NCBI GenBank assembly: GCA_037383845.1 | Contig: JARRON010000041.1 | Coordinates: forward strand, 1-22,128 | DNA length: 22,128 nt | Direction: 5' to 3' | Source of the DNA: JARRON01 sp037383845 | GTDB taxonomy: Bacteria > Pseudomonadota > Gammaproteobacteria > Steroidobacterales > XN24 | Position numbers and translations under genes: made by a program | Shown: positions 1 through 8,077 of the stretch, one piece after another | How positions within the stretch are numbered: position 1 is the stretch's first letter | Layout: every line of letters starts with the position of its first letter | The notes under the pieces: generated by a model | Told to the model about the DNA's origin: nothing | The model's database searches: none | What the model saw: the letters and a program-made list of their open reading frames with translations, nothing else

Positions 1-3
1 CCC

Positions 4-171
4 ATGAGCGAGTTTGAATTCTTATCGGTACTGGTTTCGATCATCTTCGGTTTCGGACTCACTCATATCCTGAGAGGCTCCGTCACCCAGATCTTCCGTA
101 AGCAGGCCCTGGATCTCCGGCAAGCGTCGCACCGGAGACGATCAGCAAACAGGAAAAACACAAGGCTCTGA
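4..171 (+). pseudogene. N-terminal fragment of a small membrane protein
   Basis: An ATG at 4 opens a 55-residue frame ending in TGA at 169-171. The first ~25 residues (MSEFEFLSVLVSIIFGFGLT, then HIL) form one hydrophobic helix and resemble, from memory, the start of a conserved hypothetical multi-pass membrane protein of proteobacteria that is several times longer. After about residue 35 the sequence becomes basic and low in hydrophobicity (RRRSANRKNTR), unlike a continuing membrane protein, so this looks like a truncated 5' end fused to unrelated sequence. Function is unknown. It may simply be a short genuine protein, but the abrupt change of composition argues for a broken gene. Confidence 0.45.
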
Positions 172-561
172 GGATCACGATGTATCCTCCTTTGGCCGGC
201 ACAGCAGTGGATAGGAACGCGCAAGGCCTGAATCATCGCCGGGCCAGCCGACCATCCGTTTCCGGCTCCTGGCGGTGCGAGTTCACCGGGAGTGGCATTG
301 CACTAAGAGGCAAAACCACCCCACTAAAGGACAATAGTCCACCGTAAACGGTGTTCGGTAGGGGATTTCCGAATAGGCAAGGACAACATCCTGATGGCCC
401 GCGTTCAGGCCTCGAATCTTCCGCTAAGGGTCGATAGCGGACCTTTGAGCCGGGCTAAACGCCGGCCCCGGTGACCGACATTAGGTACGCCTCGGGATTC
501 CTGAGCCACTCTCTCGGCGCTATCCTTTCCCGACCCGCAGCAACAGCGAAAAGGAAGCGAC
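172..561. other. Intergenic stretch, no gene recognised
   Basis: No convincing coding frame on either strand. A short palindrome, ACCGT-AA-ACGGT, lies near 342-353. The last 20 bases carry the ribosome binding site (GGAAG) of the following nuclease gene, six bases or fewer before its GTG start. Confidence 0.4.
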
Positions 562-1368
562 GTGGCTAACGAGTGGCGACGTCTGTACCAAGAAGCGTCT
601 CGCGTCCCGTGGCCAGCCGGCGTTGTCCTCGCCATCATCTTCTTCGTCCTGTTTCGATACCTCGTCCCGGCAATCCTGCCGCGCTCCCAATTCGCCATTC
701 CCCTGGAACCGGTCATGCATATGTTTGCCTGGCTACTCGCAGGGGTCTGCTTACTTGGCGCAGGCCAGAGCGTCATTCGCAAGCGCTCGCGCCGCAACCT
801 GTTTGACAAGCAATCGGGGATGAACTCGGTTACAGAGCTCTCCTGGTCCGACTTTGAACGCCTTGTATCGGAGGGGTTCCAGCGCGAGGGCTACTCCATC
901 GTGGAGAGTCCGAAGGGTGCCGACGGAGGCATCGACGTCACCCTACTTAAGGACGGCAAAAGATATTTCGTGCAGTGCAAGCACTGGCGGAAGGACGTGG
1001 GCGTTCGTGTTGTCCGAGAACTTGCGGGCGTCGTTAAGACATCAAACGCATCCGGTGGAATCGTCGTTGCGTCCAGCGGCTTTACACCAGAGGCGCGGGA
1101 CTTTGCGGCACGCAGCGGCATTCGGCTAGTCGATCGCCGTGAGATCGAAGGGTGGCTGGTGTCGTTTGAGCCGCCAGCCGCCGTCCCAGCCGCAGCAGAA
1201 ATTCGGGACCAGTCGAGCTCCGTACCCCCTCGCCCGTCCTGCGGGTCGCCCATGGTTCGTCGAATAGCGAGGAAGGGCCCTAATGTTGGCGAGGCCTTCT
1301 GGGGTTGCAGCACGTTCCCCAGGTGTCGCGGGACTCGTTCCTTCCTATCGACGACGAGTAGTCGTTAA
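562..1368 (+). CDS. Membrane-anchored Mrr-like restriction endonuclease with damaged zinc ribbon
   Basis: 268 residues from a GTG start preceded by AAGGAAGCGAC. Two hydrophobic segments (about 18-40 and 50-68) suggest an inner-membrane anchor with the rest cytoplasmic. Residues ~90-205 form an Mrr_cat/PD-(D/E)XK nuclease domain: W95-S-D-F-E99 in the first helix, D125 in GGID, and Q138-C-K140 in the catalytic strand. This family cleaves DNA, often modified DNA, although many membrane-anchored members have no proven role. Residues 227-258 resemble the C-terminal zinc ribbon of topoisomerase I (CGSPMVRR, FWGCS, FPRCRGTR). The ribbon normally has four cysteines; here the first is replaced by Arg224 (codon CGC at 1231-1233, one transition from TGC), leaving C227, C249 and C255. 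It stands alone, with no methylase beside it. Confidence 0.85.
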   Translation: MANEWRRLYQEASRVPWPAGVVLAIIFFVLFRYLVPAILPRSQFAIPLEPVMHMFAWLLAGVCLLGAGQSVIRKRSRRNLFDKQSGMNSVTELSWSDFERLVSEGFQREGYSIVESPKGADGGIDVTLLKDGKRYFVQCKHWRKDVGVRVVRELAGVVKTSNASGGIVVASSGFTPEARDFAARSGIRLVDRREIEGWLVSFEPPAAVPAAAEIRDQSSSVPPRPSCGSPMVRRIARKGPNVGEAFWGCSTFPRCRGTRSFLSTTSSR

Positions 1369-1495
1369 TTGTCCGGCTGAAGATCCGGCCGTGCCCGTCG
1401 TCCCCGCCCCATCAGAATCCCAGGTTTCCGGACCACACGGCGAAGCAGCGGGCCCTCTGGAGTGTGTTTCCCACCACGAATCCCAGCCAGCCGCC

Positions 1496-1918
1496 TCATG
1501 TTGTCTGCTCACCGACAATCTCCGCCAAGCGCCGCAGAATACGCGTGACGTGGCCGGCCTCGATCATGTCTCCCAGGTGCCCCTCGCAGAATCGGTCGCC
1601 GCGGACGCAGAACGTCAGCAGGGTTCTGATCTCGTCCAGGGTGGCACGCTCGATCCGGGATTCCTCGTGTAGCATCCCGGGTACGTCGGCCGAAACATAG
1701 TCCCCGTCAAGCCAGCAGTCCTTATGGACTGCGTCGCTGAACCGGTTCACGGCCTCGTCGTAGTCCGGCCAGGCCATCTGGATGACCCCGTCCTCGGCTT
1801 TACCGCCATGCCATTCGCGCACCGGCTGATAGTCGGGGGCTGTGAATATCGGCAGGAAGGCCAGGAGCTCGCCGATCTCATCCTGAGTGGGCATCCGGCT
1901 TTCTTTCGGCGGCCACAC
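1496..1918 (-). CDS. DUF6508-like protein of unknown function
   Basis: 140 residues from a GTG at 1918, or 132 from an ATG at 1894; MPTQDEIGELLAFLPIF looks the more natural beginning. The N-terminal LLAFLPIFTAPDYQPVREW motif and the acidic, tryptophan-rich middle (VIQMAWPDYDEAVNRF) resemble, from memory, DUF6508 proteins, whose activity is not known. There are no membrane segments or signal peptide. The frame begins four bases after the stop of the HNH nuclease gene, so the two are almost certainly co-transcribed. Functional coupling to the nuclease is inference from position only. Confidence 0.65.
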   Translation of the reverse strand: MWPPKESRMPTQDEIGELLAFLPIFTAPDYQPVREWHGGKAEDGVIQMAWPDYDEAVNRFSDAVHKDCWLDGDYVSADVPGMLHEESRIERATLDEIRTLLTFCVRGDRFCEGHLGDMIEAGHVTRILRRLAEIVGEQTT

Positions 1919-1922
1919 TGGA

Positions 1923-2375
1923 TCACAGACCCTCTCTGGTAGCCCTTGTGCGTCTCGCCCGCTGCCGTTCCTTGCTCACGAAAGCCTCAGCAATCTCAAC
2001 GCCCAGGGGCTTCCCCTGCTCCACCATGGTCCGCACCATGACGCCGAGCTTCAGGATCAGCTGAAACTCTTCCGTCGTATAGTGCCACCGGTAGTTATTG
2101 CAGAGCGGGTGGGCCGGCAGATAGTTGTCCTCGGCATGAACGCCACCAGCGCTGTGGGCCAGGACATGGTCGGCCTGCCACTTGCCTTCGATCTTGCCGC
2201 CGCAGATATGACAGCGCCCGGCTGTTTTTGCGAGGATTCGGTCCCGCTGCCGGGGCGTCAGGCTGGAGCGCCTGACAGCCTTCTCCCTGGACTTGGCGAC
2301 CGCTTTCTTCCGCTTGGCCCGAAGTCGCCGCAGATGCTGGGCGAACTGGGCCGGGGCCATTCCATCGACGTCCAT
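1923..2375 (-). CDS. HNH endonuclease
   Basis: 150 residues from an ATG at 2375, chosen because TAGGAGG lies about 10 bases upstream; the open frame extends to 2444 but without a better site. A basic N-terminal region (residues 15-45, many K/R) precedes a canonical zinc-supported HNH nuclease: CHICGG at 55-60, ADH with the metal-activating H70, N84 in AEDNYLPAHP, and LCNN at 91-94. HNH proteins of this size nick or cut DNA and occur as stand-alone mobile nucleases, in prophages and in restriction systems. First gene of a two-gene unit with the DUF6508-like frame. Substrate unknown. Confidence 0.85.
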   Translation of the reverse strand: MDVDGMAPAQFAQHLRRLRAKRKKAVAKSREKAVRRSSLTPRQRDRILAKTAGRCHICGGKIEGKWQADHVLAHSAGGVHAEDNYLPAHPLCNNYRWHYTTEEFQLILKLGVMVRTMVEQGKPLGVEIAEAFVSKERQRARRTRATREGL

Positions 2376-2543
2376 GGCGATTCGGCCTCCTAGATCACAA
2401 GAGGGAAGAAAGAGGGTACTACTGATTCCCTGGTCTGAGGGCATCGGTTCGGACGGAGATTTCCGGCGGATGCGCGCGGTAAAACAGCCCTTGGTTTTCT
2501 TCGAATTATCTCAGTAAATCCAGCACTTGTTACTAGTTCTCAT

Positions 2544-2564
2544 AATCCCTTGGTGTGGGGCATA
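2544..2564 (+). repeat. Repeat family fragment (3' end only)
   Basis: AATCCCTTGGTGTGGGGC at 2544-2561 is an 18-base exact match to the 3' end of the repeat copy at 21540-21703; the following ATA continues the GCATA seen in the copies at 4806 and 8078. The rest of the element is not present upstream. Confidence 0.6.
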
Positions 2565-2702
2565 TGTTGGCCTAGCATCGGGCAGCCCGAGCTGGGCATC
2601 GGCATCCGCGCCAACGTCAGATGTGACGTCGCCCCATTCTTCGACGCCATTTTGGAACTGGACTAGGCTGGCTTCTTGGGTCCTCCAGCCGGAGATGAGG
2701 AC

Positions 2703-2768
2703 ATGAAGAAGTCGAGGTTTACGGAAGAGCAGATCATGTATGCCCTGCGCCACGTCAGGCGACCATGA
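2703..2768 (+). pseudogene. IS3-family transposase OrfA, N-terminal stub
   Basis: An ATG at 2703 preceded by GGAGATGAGGAC encodes MKKSRFTEEQIMYALRHVRR and one more residue before TGA. MKKSRFTEEQI-x-YALRQ is the hallmark start of the OrfA subunit (HTH_8/transposase_8) of many IS3-family elements. Only the first ~17 residues match; the helix-turn-helix and all of OrfB are missing, so this is a relic of an insertion sequence. A second, separate OrfA relic lies at 15150-15335. Confidence 0.75.
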
Positions 2769-2788
2769 TCAGGTCCGAAAGCCCAACG

Positions 2789-3022
2789 CTAGCGCAACAT
2801 CTCCTTCAGTTCGTCTGGCGACGGGACACGGCCAGAGACCTTGACCTTGCCATCCACCGCCATCGCGGGCGTCACCATTACGCCGAAGTCGGCGAAGCGA
2901 AGGATGTCGGTGACCTTCTCGAGTTCATATTCGAGACCGAGGTCCTTTGCGGCTTGCTCTGCCGCGTCCGAAAGCCGGTTGCACTTCGGGCAGCCCGTGC
3001 CAAGGATCTGAATCGTCTTCAT
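2789..3022 (-). CDS. Small thioredoxin-family (redox-active disulfide) protein
   Basis: 77 residues with GGGAGG eight bases before the ATG. It has the minimal thioredoxin/glutaredoxin fold of the archaeal MTH895-like family: strand MKTIQILGTG, active site C11-P-K-C14, a helix, then the cis-proline segment V50-T-P (VTPAMAVDGKV). It lacks a signal peptide and is cytoplasmic. Members are often encoded beside YraQ-type permeases and ArsR regulators, as here. The likely role is thiol reduction or metal(loid) handling for the permease, which is inference. Last gene of the operon, 34 bases after the permease stop. Confidence 0.9.
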   Translation of the reverse strand: MKTIQILGTGCPKCNRLSDAAEQAAKDLGLEYELEKVTDILRFADFGVMVTPAMAVDGKVKVSGRVPSPDELKEMLR

Positions 3023-3056
3023 GGATTGCCTCCCTTCGATTACCAGTACGCCCGCT

Positions 3057-4352
3057 TCACGCGAGGGCTCCGTAAATCCAGCCGGTAACGGTGGCCATCA
3101 CCACCACTAGTATGAGATAGGTCATGGTCTTCTTCGGGCCGACGACCGAATTGATGACAAGCATGTTGGGCAGGCTGAGCGCAGGTCCGGCCAGCAGCAG
3201 CGCTAGCGCCGGGCCGGGCCCCATTCCGTTACCGATGAGCCCCTGCAGGATGGGTATCTCCGTCAGCGTGGCGAAGTACATCAGAGCCCCCGCCAGGGCG
3301 GCGAAGAGATTGGCGGCCGGGCTGTTGCCCCCGACGGACTCACTGATCCACGCCGCGGGCACGAGCCCCTCGTGGCCCGGGCGGCCAAGCAGCAAGCCGG
3401 CGACGAGCACGCCGCCCAGCAGCAGCGGGGTGATCTGCTTGGTGTAGCTCCAGGTCTGCTCGAACCACTCCCCGGCCTCGTCCTGCCGACCCGCCGTCAG
3501 CCAGGCGAGGCCGAGGACGCCGACCAGCACCGCCGCCGCGGGGTGGCCGCCGGTCAGGGCCGCCGTTAACCCCACGGCCGCTGCGACGCAGGCCAGCTTC
3601 CAGGCCTCCAGGCCCCACCAGCGCCACAGGAGAAGCGCCAGCAACACGCCGAGCCCAGCCGTCAGCCACCACTTCACGGCGAACACGGCGCCAAAGAGGC
3701 CTTCGTCGTCCGGCGCCCCCCAGTTGGCGAACACCAGGATGCCGACGAGGGTTGCGAAGAACAGGGCCGTCTGCCAGAGCGGGCGGCCGTCCGCCGGCTC
3801 AGGCAACTGGGCGGCGACGGCGTTCCGTCGATTCTCGTCCCGCCGGAATATGAAAGCCATGAGCAGGCCGATAACCACGCTGAAGACCACCGCTCCGACC
3901 GCCCGGGCGAGGCCGAGCTGGGCGCCCAGAATCCGCGCGGTGAGGATGATCGCCAGCGCATTGATCGCTGGACCGGAGTAGAGGAACGCGATGGCCGGGC
4001 CCAGGCCGGCGCCCATCCGGTAGATGCCCGCGAACAGCGGCAGGACCGTGCACGAGCACACGGCCAGGATGGCCCCGGAGACAGATCCGACCCCATACGC
4101 CAGCGGCCGGGGCGCCCGGGGGCCGAAGTAGCGAATCACCGACGCCTGGGAGACGAATGCCGCGATCGCCCCGGCGATCCAGAACGCCGGCAGCAGGCAC
4201 AGGATCACGTGCTCCCGGGCATACCAGCGCGTCAGCGCCAGCGCCTCGGTGACCGCGCCGTCGAAACGCGGCCGGCCCACCGGCAGGAAGTACAGCCCGG
4301 CGAAGACGGCGCCGAGCAACGCGGCAATCCGGAATTCTCGACGGGCGTCCAT
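3057..4352 (-). CDS. YraQ/ArsP-type permease (DUF318 family)
   Basis: 431 residues with roughly ten hydrophobic segments in two blocks (about 8-180 and 195-430) separated by a charged cytoplasmic loop near FRRDENRRN. The signature of the family is clear: AVCSCTVLPLFAGIYRMG (Cys99 and Cys101 in the membrane) followed by FLYSGPAINALAI, and a second pseudo-repeat with ALLLAGPALSLPNMLV near the end. ArsP members export trivalent organoarsenicals through paired cysteines; others in the family have no known substrate. The ArsR-type regulator upstream and thioredoxin downstream fit metal(loid) efflux, but arsenic specificity is inference. No Shine-Dalgarno is visible before the ATG. Confidence 0.85.
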   Translation of the reverse strand: MDARREFRIAALLGAVFAGLYFLPVGRPRFDGAVTEALALTRWYAREHVILCLLPAFWIAGAIAAFVSQASVIRYFGPRAPRPLAYGVGSVSGAILAVCSCTVLPLFAGIYRMGAGLGPAIAFLYSGPAINALAIILTARILGAQLGLARAVGAVVFSVVIGLLMAFIFRRDENRRNAVAAQLPEPADGRPLWQTALFFATLVGILVFANWGAPDDEGLFGAVFAVKWWLTAGLGVLLALLLWRWWGLEAWKLACVAAAVGLTAALTGGHPAAAVLVGVLGLAWLTAGRQDEAGEWFEQTWSYTKQITPLLLGGVLVAGLLLGRPGHEGLVPAAWISESVGGNSPAANLFAALAGALMYFATLTEIPILQGLIGNGMGPGPALALLLAGPALSLPNMLVINSVVGPKKTMTYLILVVVMATVTGWIYGALA

Positions 4353-4388
4353 ATTTCGTGATTTCGCGAATTAGTCGGCGAAAAAAAC
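4353..4388 (-). promoter_or_regulatory. Candidate second ArsR operator between arsR and permease
   Basis: On the plus strand ATTTCG occurs twice (4353-4358 and 4361-4366), the second inside TTCGCGAA. The ATTTCGC half-site also occurs upstream of the regulator (as GCGAAAT on the plus strand at 4740-4746). The gap has no ribosome binding site for the permease. A role in local autoregulation is inference. Confidence 0.3.
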
Positions 4389-4715
4389 TTATCGGCACTC
4401 GCAGGCCGAGCGCATCAGCTCGGGATGAGTCGCCGGGGCTTCCAGGCACCTGATGAAATGGGTGACACAGGGCAGCTCGAGCCGGTAGAACACCTGCAGT
4501 CCGCGTTTTTCGTGCGACACGACGCCCGCGTCCCTCAGCACCGCCAGGTGGCGCGAGACGGTCGACCATCCCAGGCCGGCCGCCTGCACGAGCTCGCAGA
4601 CGCACCTCTCCCCGACCGCCAGTTCCCGGACCATGGTGACCCGTGCGGGATGCCCCAGGGCCTTGAAGACACCCACCGGATCGAGAGAACGAATCTGCGG
4701 GGTTGCCGTGGCCAT
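4389..4715 (-). CDS. ArsR/SmtB-family metalloregulator
   Basis: 108 residues from the ATG at 4715; the frame runs further only through a TTG. It is a winged-helix repressor: FKALGHPARVTMVRELAVGE, then CVCEL at 38-42 (the ArsR-type metal(loid) site), recognition helix STVSRHLAVLRDAGVV, and wing HEKRGLQVFYRL. C38 and C40 match the alpha-3 arsenite/antimonite-type site. Further cysteines at 83, 90, 105 and 107 (tail SACECR) are unusual and could complete or alter the site. Such proteins leave DNA when they bind metal(loid) or when thiols are oxidised. First gene of the operon with the permease and thioredoxin. The inducer cannot be read from sequence alone. Confidence 0.92.
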   Translation of the reverse strand: MATATPQIRSLDPVGVFKALGHPARVTMVRELAVGERCVCELVQAAGLGWSTVSRHLAVLRDAGVVSHEKRGLQVFYRLELPCVTHFIRCLEAPATHPELMRSACECR

Positions 4716-4746
4716 GACGGAATTGTATTTGCGCAAAATGCGAAAT
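4716..4746 (-). promoter_or_regulatory. Candidate arsR promoter/operator, possibly leaderless transcript
   Basis: On the minus strand TACAAT (4727-4722) is a good -10 box ending six bases before the ATG, so the transcript would start at or next to the start codon; no Shine-Dalgarno is present. The imperfect inverted element ATTTCGC...GCGCAAAT (4746-4727) would cover the spacer and -10, a typical ArsR operator position. No good -35 is seen. Confidence 0.4.
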
Positions 4747-4805
4747 AGGGAGTAGGGTTTTCCGAAGAGGGGTAACGTGCGCTTGCAGGCTGACGGCTAA
4801 CTGAC

Positions 4806-4997
4806 TCCCCTGGTTCCGGGTTCGACTGGAGCCGGCGCTTCAGCGAGGCGCCAGAACGGGGGCGGAAGGCCGCCGGCCCGAAGGGCGAACCCCGCGCAGC
4901 GGGGCGAGTAATCCTGGCGGGCCCACCATGAAAATCATGCGGTTAGGGTGCTATGAGAGAGACCAGGGAACTGGAATCCCCTGGTGTGTGGCATAGG
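4806..4997 (+). repeat. Interspersed structured repeat, copy 1
   Basis: About 190 bp. It has TCCCCTGGTTCCGGGTTCGAC at the left end, a GGCGC/GCGCC hairpin, a GCCC-GAA-GGGC hairpin, a CCCCGC-GCA-GCGGGG hairpin, then CCTGG-CGGGCCC-ACCA, resembling a tRNA 3' end. It closes with ACCAGGG...CCCTGGT (4962-4985) and GTGTGTGGCATAGG. Bases 4902-4939 are identical to 8174-8211 of copy 2. It lies between the arsR promoter and the regulator gene that ends at 5127. Confidence 0.75.
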
Positions 4998-5126
4998 TGG
5001 GGCTCGCCGACGGTGCCGCGTACGTCTTCATTCGGCCAATTCCAGACCCTTGCAGGACCTGGCGATTACCCGAACTGCGAATTCCTTGGAATGGCCGGAT
5101 TCGGCCAGCCGTTCGGCATTGGCCAG

Positions 5127-7025
5127 TCAATCCTGTCGCGCCCCTAACTCCGAAAGCCGCCTAATTGCCGGGGCCCTGTCGCCGTATACGCCTTCCAGCA
5201 GGTCCTCGTACCGCGGATCGTCACGCACGACATCCAGGTGAGGCCAGAAGGCCATGTAGGTCATCTCGTACGAGCCAACTTCGGCGGCCTCGTCCAACCA
5301 GTGAAGGGATTCATCGATCATGCCGGCGCGTGCAAACAACTCCCCAATATCGACCGGATCTACATAGGTTGCTCCCGATCGGGCAACCAGCGCATCGGCC
5401 ACCGCGCGCATGGCGCCGGTCGGGCCGGCGGTCGCGGCGCCCTCCTCTAAGGCCTCCTGCAGGACGGTGTCGCCCCGCCGCTCGAGTTCCAGCCGCTCTT
5501 CCTCCAGGGCCTCTTCGAAGCGGCCCTGCTGCCAGAAGACCCGTGCAAGCATCCAGTGCGCCGAGTACCGGGGAATCCGCGCCTGCATCGCCTTGATCGC
5601 GGTGATGGCCTCGTCAAAGCGACGTGCCATATACAAATGACTCGGTAAAGGCACGCTGTGCATTGCGCTAAACGGACTGATCGTCAGGAGTTCGCGGGCC
5701 CGGGCGACGCTGTCGTCCATGCGCCCCTCAAACAACAGGCAATCTGCGTCGCCGTGGATCGCATAGGGCTCAGACGGGTTGATTCGCAATGCCTCCTCAA
5801 ATGACTCGCATGCGCCGTCAAAATCTCCAGAATACAAACGTGCAAAGCCGAGCCCGGAATGACCGAGGGCGACCTGAGGATCCGCATCGATCGCCTTCAG
5901 TTCGGCAGCGCGGAGCCTTTCCTTCGAATCGCGCGGCAGCGCAAAGCCAAACATCCCCTGCATCGCGTAGGCCGCCCCCAGTTGGCCCCAGGCAAGCGCA
6001 AAGTCCGGTTCGATGGCGACCGCCCTCTCGAACTGTTCGATGCCGGTTTGGATGCCATGCCTCGTGAACTGGTCGAATTGCGTCACGCCCAGAGCGTACG
6101 CATCCACGGCGCGCGGATCGACCGGACCCATCCGTTCGCGGGTCAGCTCTTCGGTCCCCAACGAGGCCATGCTGACGCCTGACGCGATACCGATGGCATT
6201 TGCCATGTCTGCAATCAGATTGAAGACATCGGGAGTCTCGCTCGTATACCGCTCTGCCCAGAGGTGTTCATCGCTCCGCCCGTCGATCAACTGGACGGTC
6301 GCCTCAATCTGGTCGCCCTTTCGCAACAGGCTACCTTCCACGATTGCATCCACCCCCAGTTCCCCGGCGATTTCCGTCGCGGGCAAGTCGCTGCTCCTGT
6401 AACGCATCGTCGACTGTCGGGACGTTACCCGAAGATCCCGAATCTGGGAGAGCTCCGTGATCAGGATGTCCTGGAGACCATCGACGTAATAGTTCTTTTC
6501 AGGGTCACCGGTCAGGTTGTTGAACGGGAGTACGGCGATCGACCGGATGCTTGCCTGGTGTGCTGTCTCGTTCTGGGGCCCACGGGGCCAAACAAGAGCC
6601 ATGATGATCAGCGCGGCGATCGCGGCCGCTGCCGCCATGACAGAACGCGGGGTGCTCGAGACACGGCCCTTCGCGGCCGCTGGCCTGGCCTGGCCCGGGC
6701 GTTCCACCTCCTCGACCGGGGCCACGAATCGATAGCCCTGGGAGCGCACAGTCTCGACGTAGCGGGGAGCGGCCACGTCGTCGTCAAGCGCCTTGCGCAA
6801 CCGCGCCACGGCCTTGGTGAGCGCGGATTCGCTGATCACCGTATCGCCCCAGACGGTGTCCATCAGTTCCTTCCGGGTCACGAGGCGTCCACGATTGGCA
6901 ATCAGGTAGATGAGGAGCTTGAGCACCACCGGCTCGAGATGAATCTCCTTCCCACGTCGGGAGAGCCGCCACGTCACTGGGTCGGCGAGAAAATCATCGA
7001 ACCGGTAAACAGGATCCATCCCCAT
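5127..7025 (-). CDS. CadC-like winged-helix regulator with TolB-like and TPR domains
   Basis: 632 residues from the ATG at 7025 (alternatively 7019). Residues ~4-102 are an OmpR/CadC-type winged helix (RFDDFLADPVTWRLSRRG, LLIYLIANRGRLVTRKELM, SALTKAVARLRKAL, YVETVRSQGYRFVAPV). A transmembrane segment follows near 129-146 (MAAAAAIAALIIMALVW). Next is a TolB/FlgO-like nucleotide-cyclase-associated segment (IAVLPFNNLTGD, DGLQDILITELS, then VDAIVEGSLLRKGD), then a long tetratricopeptide region (EQFERAVAIEPDFALAWGQLG, and further repeats). This architecture is common in gammaproteobacteria as a membrane-bound one-component regulator; ligand and targets are unknown. It is divergent from a lipase pseudogene with a 250 bp shared promoter gap, suggesting the lipase was its target. 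Confidence 0.88.
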   Translation of the reverse strand: MGMDPVYRFDDFLADPVTWRLSRRGKEIHLEPVVLKLLIYLIANRGRLVTRKELMDTVWGDTVISESALTKAVARLRKALDDDVAAPRYVETVRSQGYRFVAPVEEVERPGQARPAAAKGRVSSTPRSVMAAAAAIAALIIMALVWPRGPQNETAHQASIRSIAVLPFNNLTGDPEKNYYVDGLQDILITELSQIRDLRVTSRQSTMRYRSSDLPATEIAGELGVDAIVEGSLLRKGDQIEATVQLIDGRSDEHLWAERYTSETPDVFNLIADMANAIGIASGVSMASLGTEELTRERMGPVDPRAVDAYALGVTQFDQFTRHGIQTGIEQFERAVAIEPDFALAWGQLGAAYAMQGMFGFALPRDSKERLRAAELKAIDADPQVALGHSGLGFARLYSGDFDGACESFEEALRINPSEPYAIHGDADCLLFEGRMDDSVARARELLTISPFSAMHSVPLPSHLYMARRFDEAITAIKAMQARIPRYSAHWMLARVFWQQGRFEEALEEERLELERRGDTVLQEALEEGAATAGPTGAMRAVADALVARSGATYVDPVDIGELFARAGMIDESLHWLDEAAEVGSYEMTYMAFWPHLDVVRDDPRYEDLLEGVYGDRAPAIRRLSELGARQD

Positions 7026-7092
7026 GAACTGCCGTGAGAGGCGAAAGCGCAGCCTTGTTGGCACCGGATTGCCCGGCACCCCGGGCCTCGGC

Positions 7093-7115
7093 GTTCTGAG
7101 TTCCTATATTAGAAC
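7093..7115. promoter_or_regulatory. Candidate operator/promoter between regulator and lipase pseudogene
   Basis: GTTC-CTATATTA-GAAC (7100-7115) is an inverted repeat enclosing TATATT (plus) or TAATAT (minus), either of which could serve as a -10. It sits near the regulator end of the divergent gap. No matching element was found in the sister gap at 13630-13896, so the assignment is weak. Confidence 0.3.
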
Positions 7116-7275
7116 AACTGGGCAGCCGCCCTGGGATGCCCTCCGTCCCGATCCCGTCACCAACCGTCACCCGCCGGCCAGGCTTTCACGCGAGGGCATC
7201 TCTAGGCTCTATGTACGTGGCGGCCGTCCCGGTCCATTGCAGCCTTCCCGCCACGGGTGGAAACGGAGAAACGCA

Positions 7276-7912
7276 ATGGAAACCTTGAGACGAATGATCG
7301 TCGCGTTGACGCCTGCGCCCAGGAACGTGACTTCAGTGCCGTCGCGCCCAGCTTCAGTGAGCAGGTGGCGGCCTGGATGGGCGCCGGTCACTGCACTGGG
7401 GCGGCGATGGACGACACCCTGTTCGTCGTCCAGTTCGCCGGGTGGGGCCTGGTCGACGCGCTCACCGCCCAGGACCCGAGCATCGTTGAAGACGCGATGA
7501 ACAGCATCGCCGCCAGTCTCCAGCTTATCTACCGTGCGGGGCCAGGAATCTCCTGTCCGCGAACATGTCCAATATCGGGATCACGCCGTTCGTGCCCGAG
7601 GCCAGCAAGGGATTCATGACTGCACAGGCCTCCGTATACAGCGGGTACCTGGTGAAGGTTCTCGCTGCCTACTCGGGCTACATGAACATCTCGATCCTGG
7701 ACCTTTTCGATATCAGTACCGATGTCGCCACTATGCTGCAGCTGTTCGGCTTCACCAATGTCACAGAGCCGTGCCTGAGCTTCGCTGTCGTCCAGGACGC
7801 GTTCGGCAAGGACCGGGACGAGCATCTCTTCCGGGACACCGTGCACATCACCAGAGAGGCCCATGCCCTGATCGCCGATATCGCGCTCAGGCAACCGCCC
7901 GATCCAGACTGA
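7276..7912 (+). pseudogene. SGNH/GDSL lipase pseudogene (deleted and frameshifted)
   Basis: This is the decayed paralogue of the lipase at 12703-13629. It starts with METLRRMIVAL (7276), like MNAFKRMMVAL of the intact copy, then loses about 100 residues including the GDSL block. It resumes in another frame at QVAAWMGAGHCTGAAMDDTL (compare QAWIDNGYCTGAPMDDTL) through SLQLIYRAG. It shifts again near 7540 into ARNLLSANMSNIG and runs to the stop at 7912, with DTVHITREAHAL matching DPLHPTKKVHAL around the catalytic Asp and His. At least one large deletion and one further frame change make an active enzyme impossible. Upstream and downstream DNA also resemble the intact locus. Confidence 0.85.
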
Positions 7913-7961
7913 GACAAACGCCTTGCGCCGTTGCTCGTCCAGGGGGAATCTCCTCCGTCAC

Positions 7962-7989
7962 GGAAGGGTCGCCTCCATGCGGCCCTTCC
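7962..7989 (+). terminator. Hairpin downstream of the lipase pseudogene
   Basis: GGAAGGGTCGC-CTCCAT-GCGGCCCTTCC gives a strong stem with one mismatch 50 bases after the stop. There is no long T run. The same hairpin, with a different loop, follows the intact paralogue (12616-12641), showing the duplication included the 3' end. Confidence 0.55.
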
Positions 7990-8077
7990 TCTGGCTAGCA
8001 CATACCGCAATCGGCCGGACGAGAACCTCTCCTGAGAACGCACAGCACCGTCCCGATTACCACCATGGACGAGGCCG

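Noticed and set aside
4902..4930. A genuine tRNA gene at the tRNA-like block
   Set aside because: No anticodon arm, D-arm or matching 5' acceptor strand is found upstream; only T-arm and 3' end features are present.
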